DNA of 38,997 bases from contig DASYUM010000231.1 of assembly GCA_036001225.1 (NCBI GenBank), forward strand, positions 1 through 38,997, given 5' to 3'. This document shows positions 7,417 to 15,516 of this stretch, one piece after another. Within the stretch, counting starts at the first letter, position 1, and every line of letters begins with the position of its first letter. The notes beneath the pieces were generated by a model. The model had not been told where the DNA came from. It saw nothing but the letters and a program-made list of their open reading frames with translations, and made no database searches. The translations under genes and the position numbers were made by a program. Origin of the DNA: DASYUM01 sp036001225. Its GTDB lineage: Bacteria; Methylomirabilota; Methylomirabilia; Rokubacteriales; DASRDR01.

Positions 7417-7444
7417 CGTACGCTGTGACGCCGGGCAGCGTACG
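7417..7444. repeat. 9-base perfect inverted repeat in the divergent region
   Basis: CGTACGCTG at 7417-7425 and CAGCGTACG at 7436-7444 are perfect reverse complements with a 10-base spacer. They lie about 40 bases upstream of the nuclease start and 240 bases upstream of the CocE-type gene. The form suits a dimeric regulator operator or an RNA hairpin. Confidence 0.4.
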
Positions 7445-7668
7445 GCGCCCCGAGGGTGCCGGCCGGCCGGACGGGTCGCATCAATGGGGCGCGCCCTTCG
7501 CCGCCGGTGCCGTGGGCGTCGGCCGCGTGTCACGCGGACCGGTCATGTCCGCCACGCCGTGATGCGAGACTGGGGCAGGTAACTGAAGGGTGGCCATGGA
7601 TGCGTTCCCCTTCGGTCCGTGCAACGATACTCCCTCCGTCCGGGGTCGGCAATGGCACGGCGACGGGC

Positions 7669-7674
7669 TATAAT
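7669..7674 (+). promoter_or_regulatory. TATAAT -10 box, probably giving a leaderless mRNA
   Basis: A perfect TATAAT ends eight bases before the ATG at 7683. Transcription from it would begin at or within a base or two of the start codon. No Shine-Dalgarno sequence is visible before that ATG, which agrees with leaderless initiation. No convincing -35 box is present. Confidence 0.45.
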
Positions 7675-7682
7675 CGACCGCC

Positions 7683-9698
7683 ATGAAGACCGTCACCTCG
7701 TTCCCCCGCCCCGTACGCGAGCTGGAGAACGTCTGGATCCCGCTCAGCGATGGCTGCCGCCTGGCCGCCCGGATCTGGCTGCCCGCCGATGCCGAGACCG
7801 ACCCGGTCCCCGGGATCCTCGAGTACATCCCCTACCGGAAGCGGGACTTCATGGCCCAGCGCGACGCCCTGATCCACCCCTACCTGGCCGGCCACGGCTA
7901 CGCCGGCGTGCGCGTGGACCTCCGGGGGAGCGGGGACTCGGATGGCGTGCTGACCGACGAGTACCTCGCCCGCGAGCAGGACGACGCCTGCGAGGTGATC
8001 GCCTGGCTCGCCGCCCAGCCGTGGTGCACCGGCAAGGTCGGCATGATGGGGAACTCCTGGGGCGGCTTCAACGCGCTCCAGGTCGCCGCTCGACGGCCGC
8101 CGGCGCTGGGGGCGATCATCACCTCCTGCTCGACCGACGATCGCTACGCGGACGACGTCCACTACATGGGCGGCTGCCTGCTGCTCGACAACCTCCGCTG
8201 GGCGTCGATCATGTTCTCCCACAACGCCCGGCCGCCCGACCCGGCCGTGGTCGGCGAGCGCTGGCGGGAACTCTGGATGGCGCGGATGGAGGGGAGCGGA
8301 CTCTGGCTCGAGACCTGGCTCCGCCACCCGCGGCGCGACGCCTACTGGAAGCACGGCTCGGTGTGCGAGGACTTCAAGGCGATCGCCTGTCCCGTCTACG
8401 CGGTCGGGGGCTGGGCCGACGCCTACACGAACGCGATCCCGCGCCTGATGCAAGGCCTCGTCGTGCCCCGCAAGGGGATGATCGGCCAGTGGGCGCACCG
8501 CTATCCTCACATGGCGCTGCCCGGCCCGGCGGTCGGCTTCCTCCAGCTCGCGGTCCAGTGGTGGGACACCTGGCTCAAGGGGCGCGAGGCGGCCATCGCC
8601 CGTGAGCCGTTCCTCCGCGCCTGGATGCAGGAGAGCGCTCTGCCCGCCCACAGCTACGGGGAGCGTCCGGGCCGCTGGATCGCGGAGTCCGCCTGGCCGT
8701 CGCCCCGCAGCCGCCCCTGGCGACTCGCGCTGACGCCCGGGCGCCTGGAGGCGACCCCCGGGCGCGAGATCGCGCTCCGCCTGCGCTCCCCGGAGACGGT
8801 CGGCCTCTACGCCGGGCGCTGGTGCCCGCACGGTACCGGGCTCGATCTGCCGAGCGATCAGCGCTACGAGGACGGCGGGTCGCTCGTCTTCGACACCGAG
8901 CCGCTCGGCGAGCGCGTGGAGATCCTGGGCGCGCCGGTGGTGGAGCTGGAGGTGGCCGCGGACCGGCCGGTCGCCTTCGTCGTCGCCCGGCTCTCCGACG
9001 TCGCGCCGGACGGAGCGGCCACCCGGGTCAGCTACGGCGTCCTCAACCTGACCCATCGTGACGGCCACGAGGCGCCGACCCCGCTCACGCCAGGGCGCCG
9101 CTACCGCGTGCGGCTGCCGCTCGGCGACGCGGGCCAGGCCTTCCCGCCCGGCCACCGGCTGCGCCTCGCCCTGTCCACCGCCTACTGGCCGACGGTGTGG
9201 CCGGCGCCCGAGCCGGTCACGCTGACGGTCTTCACCGGCGCGAGCACGCTCGAGCTGCCCGTCCGTTCCCCGGACCCGGCCGACGCCGCGCTGCCGCCGC
9301 TCCCCCCGCCGGAAGGGCCGCCGCCGCTGCGGACGACCGTGCTGGAGCCGGCGCGCGCGGCGCGGACGGTCCACCACGACCTCGCCGGCGGCCTGGTGAC
9401 GCAGGAGATCCTCCAGGACAGCGGGCTCTTCCGGTTCGACGACATCGACCTCACCGTGCAGACCGTCCTCACCGAGCGCTACGACATCCAGCCCGACGAC
9501 CCGCTGTCGGCGCGGGCGGAGGTGGGGTCGACCGTCCGGATGCGGCGGGCCGACTGGCGTGTCGAGGCCCGCACCCGCACGGTCCTCACCGCGACACGGG
9601 AGCAGTTCCGGGTCCAGGCCACCCTGGAGGCCTTCGAGGGCGAAGCCCGCGTCTTCAGCCGAAGCTGGGATACGGCGGTTCCCCGCGACCTGGTCTGA
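7683..9698 (+). CDS. CocE/NonD family hydrolase (X-Pro dipeptidyl-peptidase S15 fold), copy 1
   Basis: A 671-residue hydrolase. The N-terminal alpha/beta domain has LSDGCRLAARIWLPADAE, the VRVDLRGSGDSDG strand and the nucleophile elbow MGNSWGG (Ser125). The acid lies in the YAVGGWADAY region and the His in QWAHRYPH. From about residue 340 to the end there is a jelly-roll C-terminal domain of the X-Pro dipeptidyl-peptidase type (FPPGHRLRLALSTAYWPTVW), here extended by about 100 residues. No signal peptide. Family members cleave acyl esters (cocaine esterase), beta-lactam side chains or X-Pro peptides. It is followed after 39 bases by a second family member. Confidence 0.88.
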   Translation: MKTVTSFPRPVRELENVWIPLSDGCRLAARIWLPADAETDPVPGILEYIPYRKRDFMAQRDALIHPYLAGHGYAGVRVDLRGSGDSDGVLTDEYLAREQDDACEVIAWLAAQPWCTGKVGMMGNSWGGFNALQVAARRPPALGAIITSCSTDDRYADDVHYMGGCLLLDNLRWASIMFSHNARPPDPAVVGERWRELWMARMEGSGLWLETWLRHPRRDAYWKHGSVCEDFKAIACPVYAVGGWADAYTNAIPRLMQGLVVPRKGMIGQWAHRYPHMALPGPAVGFLQLAVQWWDTWLKGREAAIAREPFLRAWMQESALPAHSYGERPGRWIAESAWPSPRSRPWRLALTPGRLEATPGREIALRLRSPETVGLYAGRWCPHGTGLDLPSDQRYEDGGSLVFDTEPLGERVEILGAPVVELEVAADRPVAFVVARLSDVAPDGAATRVSYGVLNLTHRDGHEAPTPLTPGRRYRVRLPLGDAGQAFPPGHRLRLALSTAYWPTVWPAPEPVTLTVFTGASTLELPVRSPDPADAALPPLPPPEGPPPLRTTVLEPARAARTVHHDLAGGLVTQEILQDSGLFRFDDIDLTVQTVLTERYDIQPDDPLSARAEVGSTVRMRRADWRVEARTRTVLTATREQFRVQATLEAFEGEARVFSRSWDTAVPRDLV

Positions 9699-9737
9699 GA
9701 TCGGGCCCCGGCCCGGTTTCCCGCATCAGGTAGCGCC

Positions 9738-11474
9738 GTGAGTGACATCGACGGGATGCGGATCGACTGGGACGTGCCCATCCCGATGGACGACGGCCTC
9801 GTCCTGCGCGCCGACGTGTACCGGCCGATCGGGGACGGCCGGTGTCCCGTCATCCTGAGCTACGGCCCCTACGGCAAGGGGCTCCACTTCGAGGACCTCT
9901 ACACCGATCAGTGGCGTCGCATGATCGAGCAGCACCCCGACGTGTCGGCCGGGACCACGAACCGGTACCAGAACTGGGAGGTGGTGGATCCCGAGAAATG
10001 GGTCCCCGACGGCTACGCCTGCGTCCGGGTGGACTCCCGCGGCGCCGGCCGCTCGCCGGGCTTCCTCGACATCTGGTCGGCCCGCGAAGCGCAAGACCTC
10101 TACCACTGCATCGAGTGGGCCGCGGCGCAGCCGTGGAGCAGTGGCAAGATCGGTCTGAACGGCATCTCCTACTACGCGATGAATCAGTGGCAAGTGGCGG
10201 CGCTCCAGCCGCCCCATCTGGCCGCGATCTGCGTCTGGGAAGGCGCCGCCGACTACTACCGCGACCTCGCCCATCACGGCGGCATCCTGTGCACCTTCGG
10301 GCGGGCCTGGTTCCCCTCGCAGATCATCCGGGTCCAGCATGGCCGCGGAACCCGCGGCTATCGCAGCCGGGTGACGGGCGACTGGGTGTCGGGGCCGCCC
10401 ACGCTCACCGAGGAGGAGCTCGGCGCCAACCGGCGTGACTTCTACGAGTCCTGCTGGCAGAACCCGCTGGCCAGTGACGAGTACTGGCGCTCGCGCCGGC
10501 CCGACTGGTCGAAGGTCACGGTGCCGCTCTTCTCGGCCGCCAACTGGGGCGGGCAAGGGCTCCACCCGCGCGGGAACTTCGAGGGATTCGTGCGCGCGGC
10601 GTCGAAGCAGAAGTGGCTCGAGGTGCACGGCATCGAGCACTGGACCCACTTCTACACCGACTACGGCGTGGGTCTGCAGAAGCGGTTCTTCGGACACTTC
10701 CTCAAGGGCGAGGACACCGGGTGGAAGCGGCAGCCGAGGGTCCTGCTCCAGGTGCGCCATCCCGGCGAGCGCTTCGTCGAGCGGGTCGAGCGCGAGTGGC
10801 CGCTCGCCCGCACGCGGTGGACGAAGCTCTACCTCGACCCGGCCGGCCAGAGTCTGACCCGCGCGCCGATCGCCCGGAACGGCCGCGTGAGCTACGGCGG
10901 CCTGAGCGACGGCGTGACCTTCCTCACGCCACCGCTCCCGCGCGAAACCGAAATCACCGGCCCGCTGGCGGTCAAGCTGTGGGTCTCGTCGGAGACCACC
11001 GACGCCGACCTGTTCCTGGTCGTCCGCGTGTTCGCGCCAGACCTGAAGGAGGTCACCTTCCAGGGCGCGCTCGATCCCCACACCCCGATCGCCCAGGGCT
11101 GGCTCCGCGCCTCCCACCGCACGCTCGATCCGAAGCTGACGCTGCCCTACCGGCCCTACCACACCCACGACGAGCCGCAGCCGCTCGTTCCGGGCGGGGT
11201 CTACGAGCTGGACGTGGAGATCTGGCCGACCTCCATCGTCGTGCCGCCTGGCCACCGCATCGCGCTCACCGTGCGGGGCCGGGACTACGCGTATCCCGGC
11301 GGCCCGGCGGCCGGGCTGGGGACGCTCGGGGCGGTCTTCACCGGGGTCGGCCCCTTCCAGCACACCGACGCGCGGGACCGGCCCCCGGCCATCTTCGGCA
11401 AGCGCGTCACCCTCCACTGCGGCCCGCGCCGCCCGGCCCACGTTCGGCTGCCCATCATCCCACCCACGCGATAG
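9738..11474 (+). CDS. CocE/NonD family hydrolase, copy 2
   Basis: A 578-residue paralogue of the preceding gene. It shows IPMDDGLVLRADVYRP, then VRVDSRGAGRSPGFLD and the nucleophile elbow NGISYYA (Ser144), then a helical cap, a candidate catalytic His in HGIEHWTHF, and a C-terminal jelly roll with VPPGHRIALTVRGRDYAYPG. The elbow GISYYA differs from copy 1 (GNSWGG), and the C-terminal extension of copy 1 is absent, so the two probably act on different acyl or amide substrates. It is 39 bases downstream of copy 1 on the same strand and likely co-transcribed. A hairpin embraces its stop codon. Confidence 0.87.
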   Translation: MSDIDGMRIDWDVPIPMDDGLVLRADVYRPIGDGRCPVILSYGPYGKGLHFEDLYTDQWRRMIEQHPDVSAGTTNRYQNWEVVDPEKWVPDGYACVRVDSRGAGRSPGFLDIWSAREAQDLYHCIEWAAAQPWSSGKIGLNGISYYAMNQWQVAALQPPHLAAICVWEGAADYYRDLAHHGGILCTFGRAWFPSQIIRVQHGRGTRGYRSRVTGDWVSGPPTLTEEELGANRRDFYESCWQNPLASDEYWRSRRPDWSKVTVPLFSAANWGGQGLHPRGNFEGFVRAASKQKWLEVHGIEHWTHFYTDYGVGLQKRFFGHFLKGEDTGWKRQPRVLLQVRHPGERFVERVEREWPLARTRWTKLYLDPAGQSLTRAPIARNGRVSYGGLSDGVTFLTPPLPRETEITGPLAVKLWVSSETTDADLFLVVRVFAPDLKEVTFQGALDPHTPIAQGWLRASHRTLDPKLTLPYRPYHTHDEPQPLVPGGVYELDVEIWPTSIVVPPGHRIALTVRGRDYAYPGGPAAGLGTLGAVFTGVGPFQHTDARDRPPAIFGKRVTLHCGPRRPAHVRLPIIPPTR

Positions 11475-11481
11475 GCGTGGG
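11463..11481 (+). terminator. Hairpin with the stop codon in its loop
   Basis: CCCACGC at 11463-11469 pairs perfectly with GCGTGGG at 11475-11481, with the 5-base loop GATAG containing the TAG stop (11472-11474) of the second CocE-type gene. No T run follows, so termination is uncertain. Confidence 0.35.
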
Positions 11482-11503
11482 ACCATGGTCAACCCGAGCG
11501 CCC

Positions 11504-11534
11504 TTGACAGGGGCTGCCGCACCTCGCAGCATAA
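11504..11534 (+). promoter_or_regulatory. Candidate promoter before the small membrane protein
   Basis: A consensus TTGACA lies at 11504-11509. Possible -10 boxes are CAGCAT (11527-11532, spacer 17) and GCATAA (11529-11534, spacer 19). The next start codon is at 11564. It may serve the small membrane protein and the genes after it. Confidence 0.35.
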
Positions 11535-11563
11535 CCGGGCAGGAGCGGAGGGGGCCGCAGACG

Positions 11564-11755
11564 ATGTCCAGCAAGCGATATGCCGTGGTGTCTGGTGTGT
11601 TCTTTACCTTGATCTCGCTGCTCCAGTTCGTCCGCGCGCTCAACCAGTGGCCGGCCCAGATCGGCTCGTGGCAGGTTCCGGTCCTGCTCTCGTGGGTAGC
11701 CGGCGTCGTGACCGCCGCGTTCGCGGTGTGGGCCTTCCGCGTGTCCAGGCAGTAG
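11564..11755 (+). CDS. Small two-helix membrane protein
   Basis: 63 residues, starting MSSKRYAVVSGVFFTLISLL. Two hydrophobic helices (about residues 6-24 and 39-57) are separated by a short loop with QWPAQIG, and the tail is basic (RVSRQ). RBS GGAGGGGG lies about 11 bases upstream. Small proteins of this shape, with a conserved QF-R motif in helix one and a W in the second, are widespread and unnamed. No function can be given. It stands between the esterase pair and the ATC-hydrolase-like gene. Confidence 0.7.
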   Translation: MSSKRYAVVSGVFFTLISLLQFVRALNQWPAQIGSWQVPVLLSWVAGVVTAAFAVWAFRVSRQ

Positions 11756-11880
11756 GCGCGCCGGCTCGTTCCTCTCCGCCACGTCCACGTTTCGCTACCC
11801 ATCATTCTTCAGGATCGGCGGCGCAGTATCATACGCCCATCGAGGGAGCCCGCCGGGCCGGGCGCCGGGAGGCGACTGCC

Positions 11881-12960
11881 ATGGGATTCGACGAGAAGAT
11901 CGACCGCGCGGGGGTCGTCCAGAGCTGCCAGGACCTCATGCGGTTCCAGGCGATGTTCAGCCGTCACTTCGCGCACACGCCCGCCCGGCGCTTCGGCGAC
12001 GAGGGCGAACAGACGATGCTCCGCGCCCTCCACCGCTACGGGCGATATCGGGCGGAGCTGATCAGGGAGGGACTCGAGAAGGCGAAGGTTCCCCTCACCG
12101 CGCGGACGCTCATCGAGCAGTGGGACATGGCGGACTACCACCTCCTGTCCGAGACGGACGCCGGCGCCATCGAGGGTTCGCCGCGCGCGGTCGCGGTGAC
12201 GCTTCGAGATCCCGCCGAGTGGCAGCGCTGGCGCGAGTACGAGGCCGGGGTCGAGATCGCCCGCCTCTACTATCGCGGCGTCCTGCCGGGTCTCGCCGAG
12301 GGCCTCGGCGCCTCGGTGGCCTTCGAGGCGGCCCTCCTGGACCTGCGGCGCCCGTGGACGGTGACGTGGCGCGTGGAGTCGGCCGCCGATGGCTCCCGGA
12401 CCCCCGTGCACTCGCGCGTGTTCGACCGCCTCGGGGACGCGGTCGAACTGGCCCGCCGCACGGCGATGAACAACGGCGCGCTCTACTACTTCTGCGCCGA
12501 CGAAGAGACGAAGCGCCTCGACATGCTGGGCGAGGCGGCCCTGCGCCAGCAGGTCCGCGACCTCGCCCACGAGCGGGCCGATCGCCAGAAGGCGGCCCAC
12601 CTCGCCGCCGGCTGGGACCTGAACGTCAAGACGCTGATGGACCACTGGGACGGGCAGCTCATCTCGATCTGGCAATTCGCGCCAGGCCTGCTGACCGAGG
12701 GGACCTGGCACCAGGACTGCACCTGGTGTCCCTACGCCGCGGTGTGGGGCGAGTTCGGCCAGCGCGGGCTCGATCTCGGCTACATCTACGACTACGAGCT
12801 GCACCCGACGTACTATCGCCGCTACGATCCCGACATGATCGTGCAGTTCGAGGGCATCAAGACGCGCGGCGACGCCACCTGCAAGTTCCGCATCTCGATG
12901 CCGTCGCGGCAGCGCCCGGGCGAGCCGCCGTTCCCGGGCTACACGGGACGGGACGTGTGA
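11881..12960 (+). CDS. Tandem L-2-amino-thiazoline-4-carboxylate hydrolase-like protein
   Basis: 359 residues from ATG 11881 (RBS GGGAGG). The C-terminal half (about 215-350) has the layout I associate with the ATC-hydrolase family: a helix with LRQQVRDLAHERADR, a Trp-Cys segment DCTWCPYAAVW, an acidic YIYDYELHPTYYRRYDP and the ending GIKTRGDATCKFRI. The N-terminal half (about 20-170) repeats the same order in weaker form: EGEQTMLRALHRYGRYRAEL, then YEAGVEIARLYYRGVLPGLA and the closing strand RPWTVTWRVE. Only the second half keeps the Cys residues. ATC hydrolase opens a thiazoline ring in cysteine synthesis; the substrate here may differ. Its stop overlaps the next start. Confidence 0.65.
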   Translation: MGFDEKIDRAGVVQSCQDLMRFQAMFSRHFAHTPARRFGDEGEQTMLRALHRYGRYRAELIREGLEKAKVPLTARTLIEQWDMADYHLLSETDAGAIEGSPRAVAVTLRDPAEWQRWREYEAGVEIARLYYRGVLPGLAEGLGASVAFEAALLDLRRPWTVTWRVESAADGSRTPVHSRVFDRLGDAVELARRTAMNNGALYYFCADEETKRLDMLGEAALRQQVRDLAHERADRQKAAHLAAGWDLNVKTLMDHWDGQLISIWQFAPGLLTEGTWHQDCTWCPYAAVWGEFGQRGLDLGYIYDYELHPTYYRRYDPDMIVQFEGIKTRGDATCKFRISMPSRQRPGEPPFPGYTGRDV

Positions 12961-13874
12961 CCGAGCCGCCGGGCGCTCCCGCCGACCTCGTCGTCCGGGA
13001 GGCGCCCGGCCTCCACGCGGCCCTCCGGGAGCTGGCGGAGCGGGGGCGACTCGTCTTCGTCGCCGGGCTGCCCGGCACCGGCAAGAGCCTGCTGCTCCAT
13101 CAGCTCGCCCACCTCGCCCACGGCCGGGGGCGACCGGTCCACCTGCTCCAGTGGGACGTGGCGCGCCCCGTGTTCGAGGCGAGCGGGCCCGGCCGGCGCT
13201 ATCCGCAGGACCGGGGCGTGACCCACGGCGTCATCCGGCTCGCCGTGGGCCGGTGGGCGCGCCAGGCGCTCGCGCGCTGGGACCGCGCGCACCCCGGCGG
13301 CGAGCACCTGCTGATCGGCGAGACGCCGCTGGTCGGCCATCGCCTCGTCGAGCTGACCCGGCCGGCCGACGACGCGGCCGAGCCGCTGCTGGCGGCCGAC
13401 GGGACGTGGTTCGTCGTCCCGGTGCCGTCCCGCGAGGTGCGGCGCCATCTGGAAGCCGAGCGTGCGCGCCGCGCGGGACGGCCCCTCCATCCGCGCGAGA
13501 CGGAGGACGCGCCGCCGGCGGTGCTCCACGATCTCTGTCGGCAGCTGGTGTCCGTCGCCCACGCCCTCGGCATCGCGGCGGCGCCGCCCGCCCCGGGAGC
13601 CGAGGTGCCCTACGACCCCGACATCTACCAGCGGGTGTATGCGCGTCTCCTCGCCCGGCGGCGCCGGCGGACGCTCCCGCTCGACACCGTGCTGCCGACC
13701 GCCGCGCTCTCGGTCTACGATTTCCGCGTGCCGACGCGGGACCTCGTGCCGACCGAGGACGAGGCGGCCGGGTTCGTGGAGGCGGTCGCCGCCCGCTACG
13801 GGGATCCGGAGGCGCTGCGGCAGGAGATCGAGCGATGGTGGGTGGTGCCGCACGAGACCGAGGCGCGTCGATGA
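12957..13874 (+). CDS. P-loop NTPase of unknown role
   Basis: 305 residues with a GTG start at 12957, overlapping the previous stop as GTGA, so translation is coupled. Walker A is GLPGTGKS at residues 37-44, preceded by a hydrophobic strand (RLVFVAG). The layout resembles small nucleotide or metabolite kinases: HLLQWDVARPVFE after the first helix, a possible switch HLLIGETPLVGHR, and a lid rich in Arg and Glu (REVRRHLEAERARRAG). The C-terminal third has YDPDIYQRVYARLLARRRRR and no recognised domain. I do not know the family. Pairing with the ATC-hydrolase-like gene suggests they act in one pathway or complex. Confidence 0.7.
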   Translation: MTEPPGAPADLVVREAPGLHAALRELAERGRLVFVAGLPGTGKSLLLHQLAHLAHGRGRPVHLLQWDVARPVFEASGPGRRYPQDRGVTHGVIRLAVGRWARQALARWDRAHPGGEHLLIGETPLVGHRLVELTRPADDAAEPLLAADGTWFVVPVPSREVRRHLEAERARRAGRPLHPRETEDAPPAVLHDLCRQLVSVAHALGIAAAPPAPGAEVPYDPDIYQRVYARLLARRRRRTLPLDTVLPTAALSVYDFRVPTRDLVPTEDEAAGFVEAVAARYGDPEALRQEIERWWVVPHETEARR

Positions 13875-13905
13875 CCTGGACCCTCAACCGATCGGAGAGT
13901 GAGCG

Positions 13906-14664
13906 ATGAGCACGTCCAGCAAAGTGGCCATCGTGACGGGCGCCGGCAGCGGCATCGGGAAGGCGGTCGCGCTCGCGCTCCTCGAGGAGGGATACCACGT
14001 CGCCCTCGCCGGTCGGCGCAAGGAGCGGCTGGAGGAGGCGGTGGCGGAGGCGAGGCCGGCGGCCGACCGGGCGCTGGTCGTCCCGACCGACGTGAGCGAC
14101 CCGCAGTCCGTCCGCGCCCTCTTCACCCGGACGAAGGAGGCCTTCGGTCGCCTCGACCTCTTGTTCAACAACGCCGGGACCAATGCGCCGGGCATCCCGC
14201 TCGAGGAGCTGAGCTACGAGCAGTGGAAGGCCGTGGTGGACACCAACCTCACCGGCCTGTTCCTGTGCACGCAGGAAGCGTTCAAGCTCATGAAGAGCCA
14301 GGACCCCCGCGGCGGCCGGATCATCAACAATGGCTCCATCTCGGCCCACACGCCCCGGCCCAACTCGGCCCCCTACACCGCGACCAAGCACGCGGTCACC
14401 GGCCTCACCAAGTGCGCCTCCTTGGACGGGCGGAAGTACGACATCGCCTGCGGCCAGATCGACATCGGTAACGCGCTCACCGAGATGGCGGCCCGGATGG
14501 CGAAGGGGGTCCCCCAGGCCGACGGCTCGGTCAAGGTCGAGCCCCTGATGGACGTGGCCCACGTCGCCAGCGCGGTGGTCTACATGGCCAGCCTGCCGCT
14601 CGACGCCAACGTGCAGTTCATGACGGTGATGGCGACCAAGATGCCCTTCGTCGGCCGCGGCTGA
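13906..14664 (+). CDS. Short-chain dehydrogenase/reductase (SDR)
   Basis: 252 residues of classical SDR length. TGAGSGIG (residues 11-18) binds the dinucleotide; AGRRKERL after the second strand suggests NADP preference (two Arg). NNAG is at 88-91 and the catalytic set is Ser144, Tyr157 and Lys161 with the proper YxxxK spacing, plus Asn114. The end (FMTVMATKMPFVGRG) is the typical substrate-loop tail. RBS GGAGAGTGAG precedes the ATG. It is third in the plus-strand unit with the ATC-like and NTPase genes and converges on the YjbQ remnant nine bases away. The substrate is unknown. Confidence 0.9.
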   Translation: MSTSSKVAIVTGAGSGIGKAVALALLEEGYHVALAGRRKERLEEAVAEARPAADRALVVPTDVSDPQSVRALFTRTKEAFGRLDLLFNNAGTNAPGIPLEELSYEQWKAVVDTNLTGLFLCTQEAFKLMKSQDPRGGRIINNGSISAHTPRPNSAPYTATKHAVTGLTKCASLDGRKYDIACGQIDIGNALTEMAARMAKGVPQADGSVKVEPLMDVAHVASAVVYMASLPLDANVQFMTVMATKMPFVGRG

Positions 14665-14673
14665 CCGGGCGCC

Positions 14674-14874
14674 TCAGGCGCGCAGGTCGATCACGATCTC
14701 GCGGTCACGGGGTCCGTCGCACTCGACCAGCGCGATGCCCTGCCAGGTGCCGAGCAGCAGACGGCCGTCGCGGACCGGGATCGCCTCCGAGGGGCCGAGG
14801 AACGCCGCCTTGAGGTGAGCGGCGCCATTCACCTCGTGCTTGCGCCGGGTCCGTATCCGGATGGTCGCCTGCAT
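14674..14874 (-). pseudogene. YjbQ-family protein with an internal deletion
   Basis: 66 residues. The C-terminal 50 (AAHLKAAFLGPSEAIPVRDG, then RLLLGTWQGIALVECDGPRD) match the end of YjbQ/UPF0047 proteins, which are normally about 135-145 residues. The first 15 residues (MQATIRIRTRRKHEV) match the family's N-terminal strand. The 65-75 residues between, which hold the HTTA/inEn-type core and the His and Glu pocket residues, are missing in frame at about 14829. The product would lack the active site. It is the last gene of the minus-strand run, 15 bases after the preceding gene. A natural deletion or an assembly collapse are both possible. Confidence 0.7.
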
Positions 14875-14889
14875 CTCGCTCTCCCCGAC

Positions 14890-15516
14890 TCAGGCGCGGC
14901 CGCGCACCGTGGCCGACACGCTCAGGTTCCCGCCGGCGACGTCCAGCGAGTTCACCCGGTATCGGTCGCCCGTCGGCACGAGCACCCAGTCGCCGTCCGG
15001 CCGGCCGAACCGGCGCACCAGCCAGGACCCGCCGACCACCGGCGTCCCGGCCAGCCGGAGGTCGTTGAGGCGGACGCCGAACCCGCGGGAGCGCGGCGCG
15101 AGGCTCCAGTCCGAGAACCCGGCATAGCTCGCCACCGTCAGGCCGGCCAGCCGGATCCGGTTGCGGGTGTCGATCGCGATGTGGCCGTCGGCGAGCCGGC
15201 AGGCGACTTCGCGGTTCACGGTCACGAGCCCCGCCAGCCACTGATCGTCGCGACGGAGCAGTCGGCTCAGGTCGTCCTCCGTGACCGTGAAGCTGACGCT
15301 CGCCGAGGCGCCCGGGGGGACGTCAGGGGCGGGCCGCGGCGCCGTCGCGGCATCCCGGCCGGCCGAGCGGCGCGCCCGCGGCGCCTGGGGTGTCCGGTTC
15401 TTCACGATGCGGGTGAGGCTGTCGCCCAGGCTCAGGACCTCGTAGCTCGCGGCCGAGAGCACGAGCCCGGCGGCGATCAGCAGGAGCCCGCCGACGCCCA
15501 GCCAGCGGCGCCTCAT
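14890..15516 (-). CDS. Membrane-anchored protein of unknown function
   Basis: 208 residues from ATG 15516, whose first bases overlap the stop of the LigB-like gene (ATGA), so it is translationally coupled. It begins with one hydrophobic anchor (WLGVGGLLLIAAGLVLSAAS) followed by a Pro/Ala/Arg-rich linker to about residue 70 and then an outer domain of alternating strands (VSFTVTEDDLSRLLRR, then HIAIDTRNRIRLAGLTVASY). The domain looks like lipid-binding or LmeA/DUF-type exported proteins made of repeated strands, but I cannot name the family. Its position behind ligAB may be incidental. Confidence 0.65.
   Translation of the reverse strand: MRRRWLGVGGLLLIAAGLVLSAASYEVLSLGDSLTRIVKNRTPQAPRARRSAGRDAATAPRPAPDVPPGASASVSFTVTEDDLSRLLRRDDQWLAGLVTVNREVACRLADGHIAIDTRNRIRLAGLTVASYAGFSDWSLAPRSRGFGVRLNDLRLAGTPVVGGSWLVRRFGRPDGDWVLVPTGDRYRVNSLDVAGGNLSVSATVRGRA

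Larger units (their letters stand above)
7377..7682. other. 306-base divergent intergenic region
   Basis: No gene is supported between the nuclease (-) and the first CocE-type hydrolase (+). The region holds the inverted repeat at 7417-7444 and a perfect TATAAT box at 7669-7674 just before the hydrolase start, both listed separately. The proximal part is arginine-rich when translated in all frames and looks non-coding. Confidence 0.5.

Noticed and set aside
7668..9377. 569-residue minus-strand open frame
   Set aside because: Shadow of the first CocE-type gene; low-complexity Arg/Gly/His composition typical of antisense in GC-rich DNA.
9726..11522. 598-residue minus-strand open frame
   Set aside because: Antisense to the second CocE-type gene, with no conserved motifs.
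14668..14681. GCGCCT/AGGCGC palindrome as terminator between the SDR and YjbQ genes
   Set aside because: A one-base loop is not possible at full pairing and no T tract follows.
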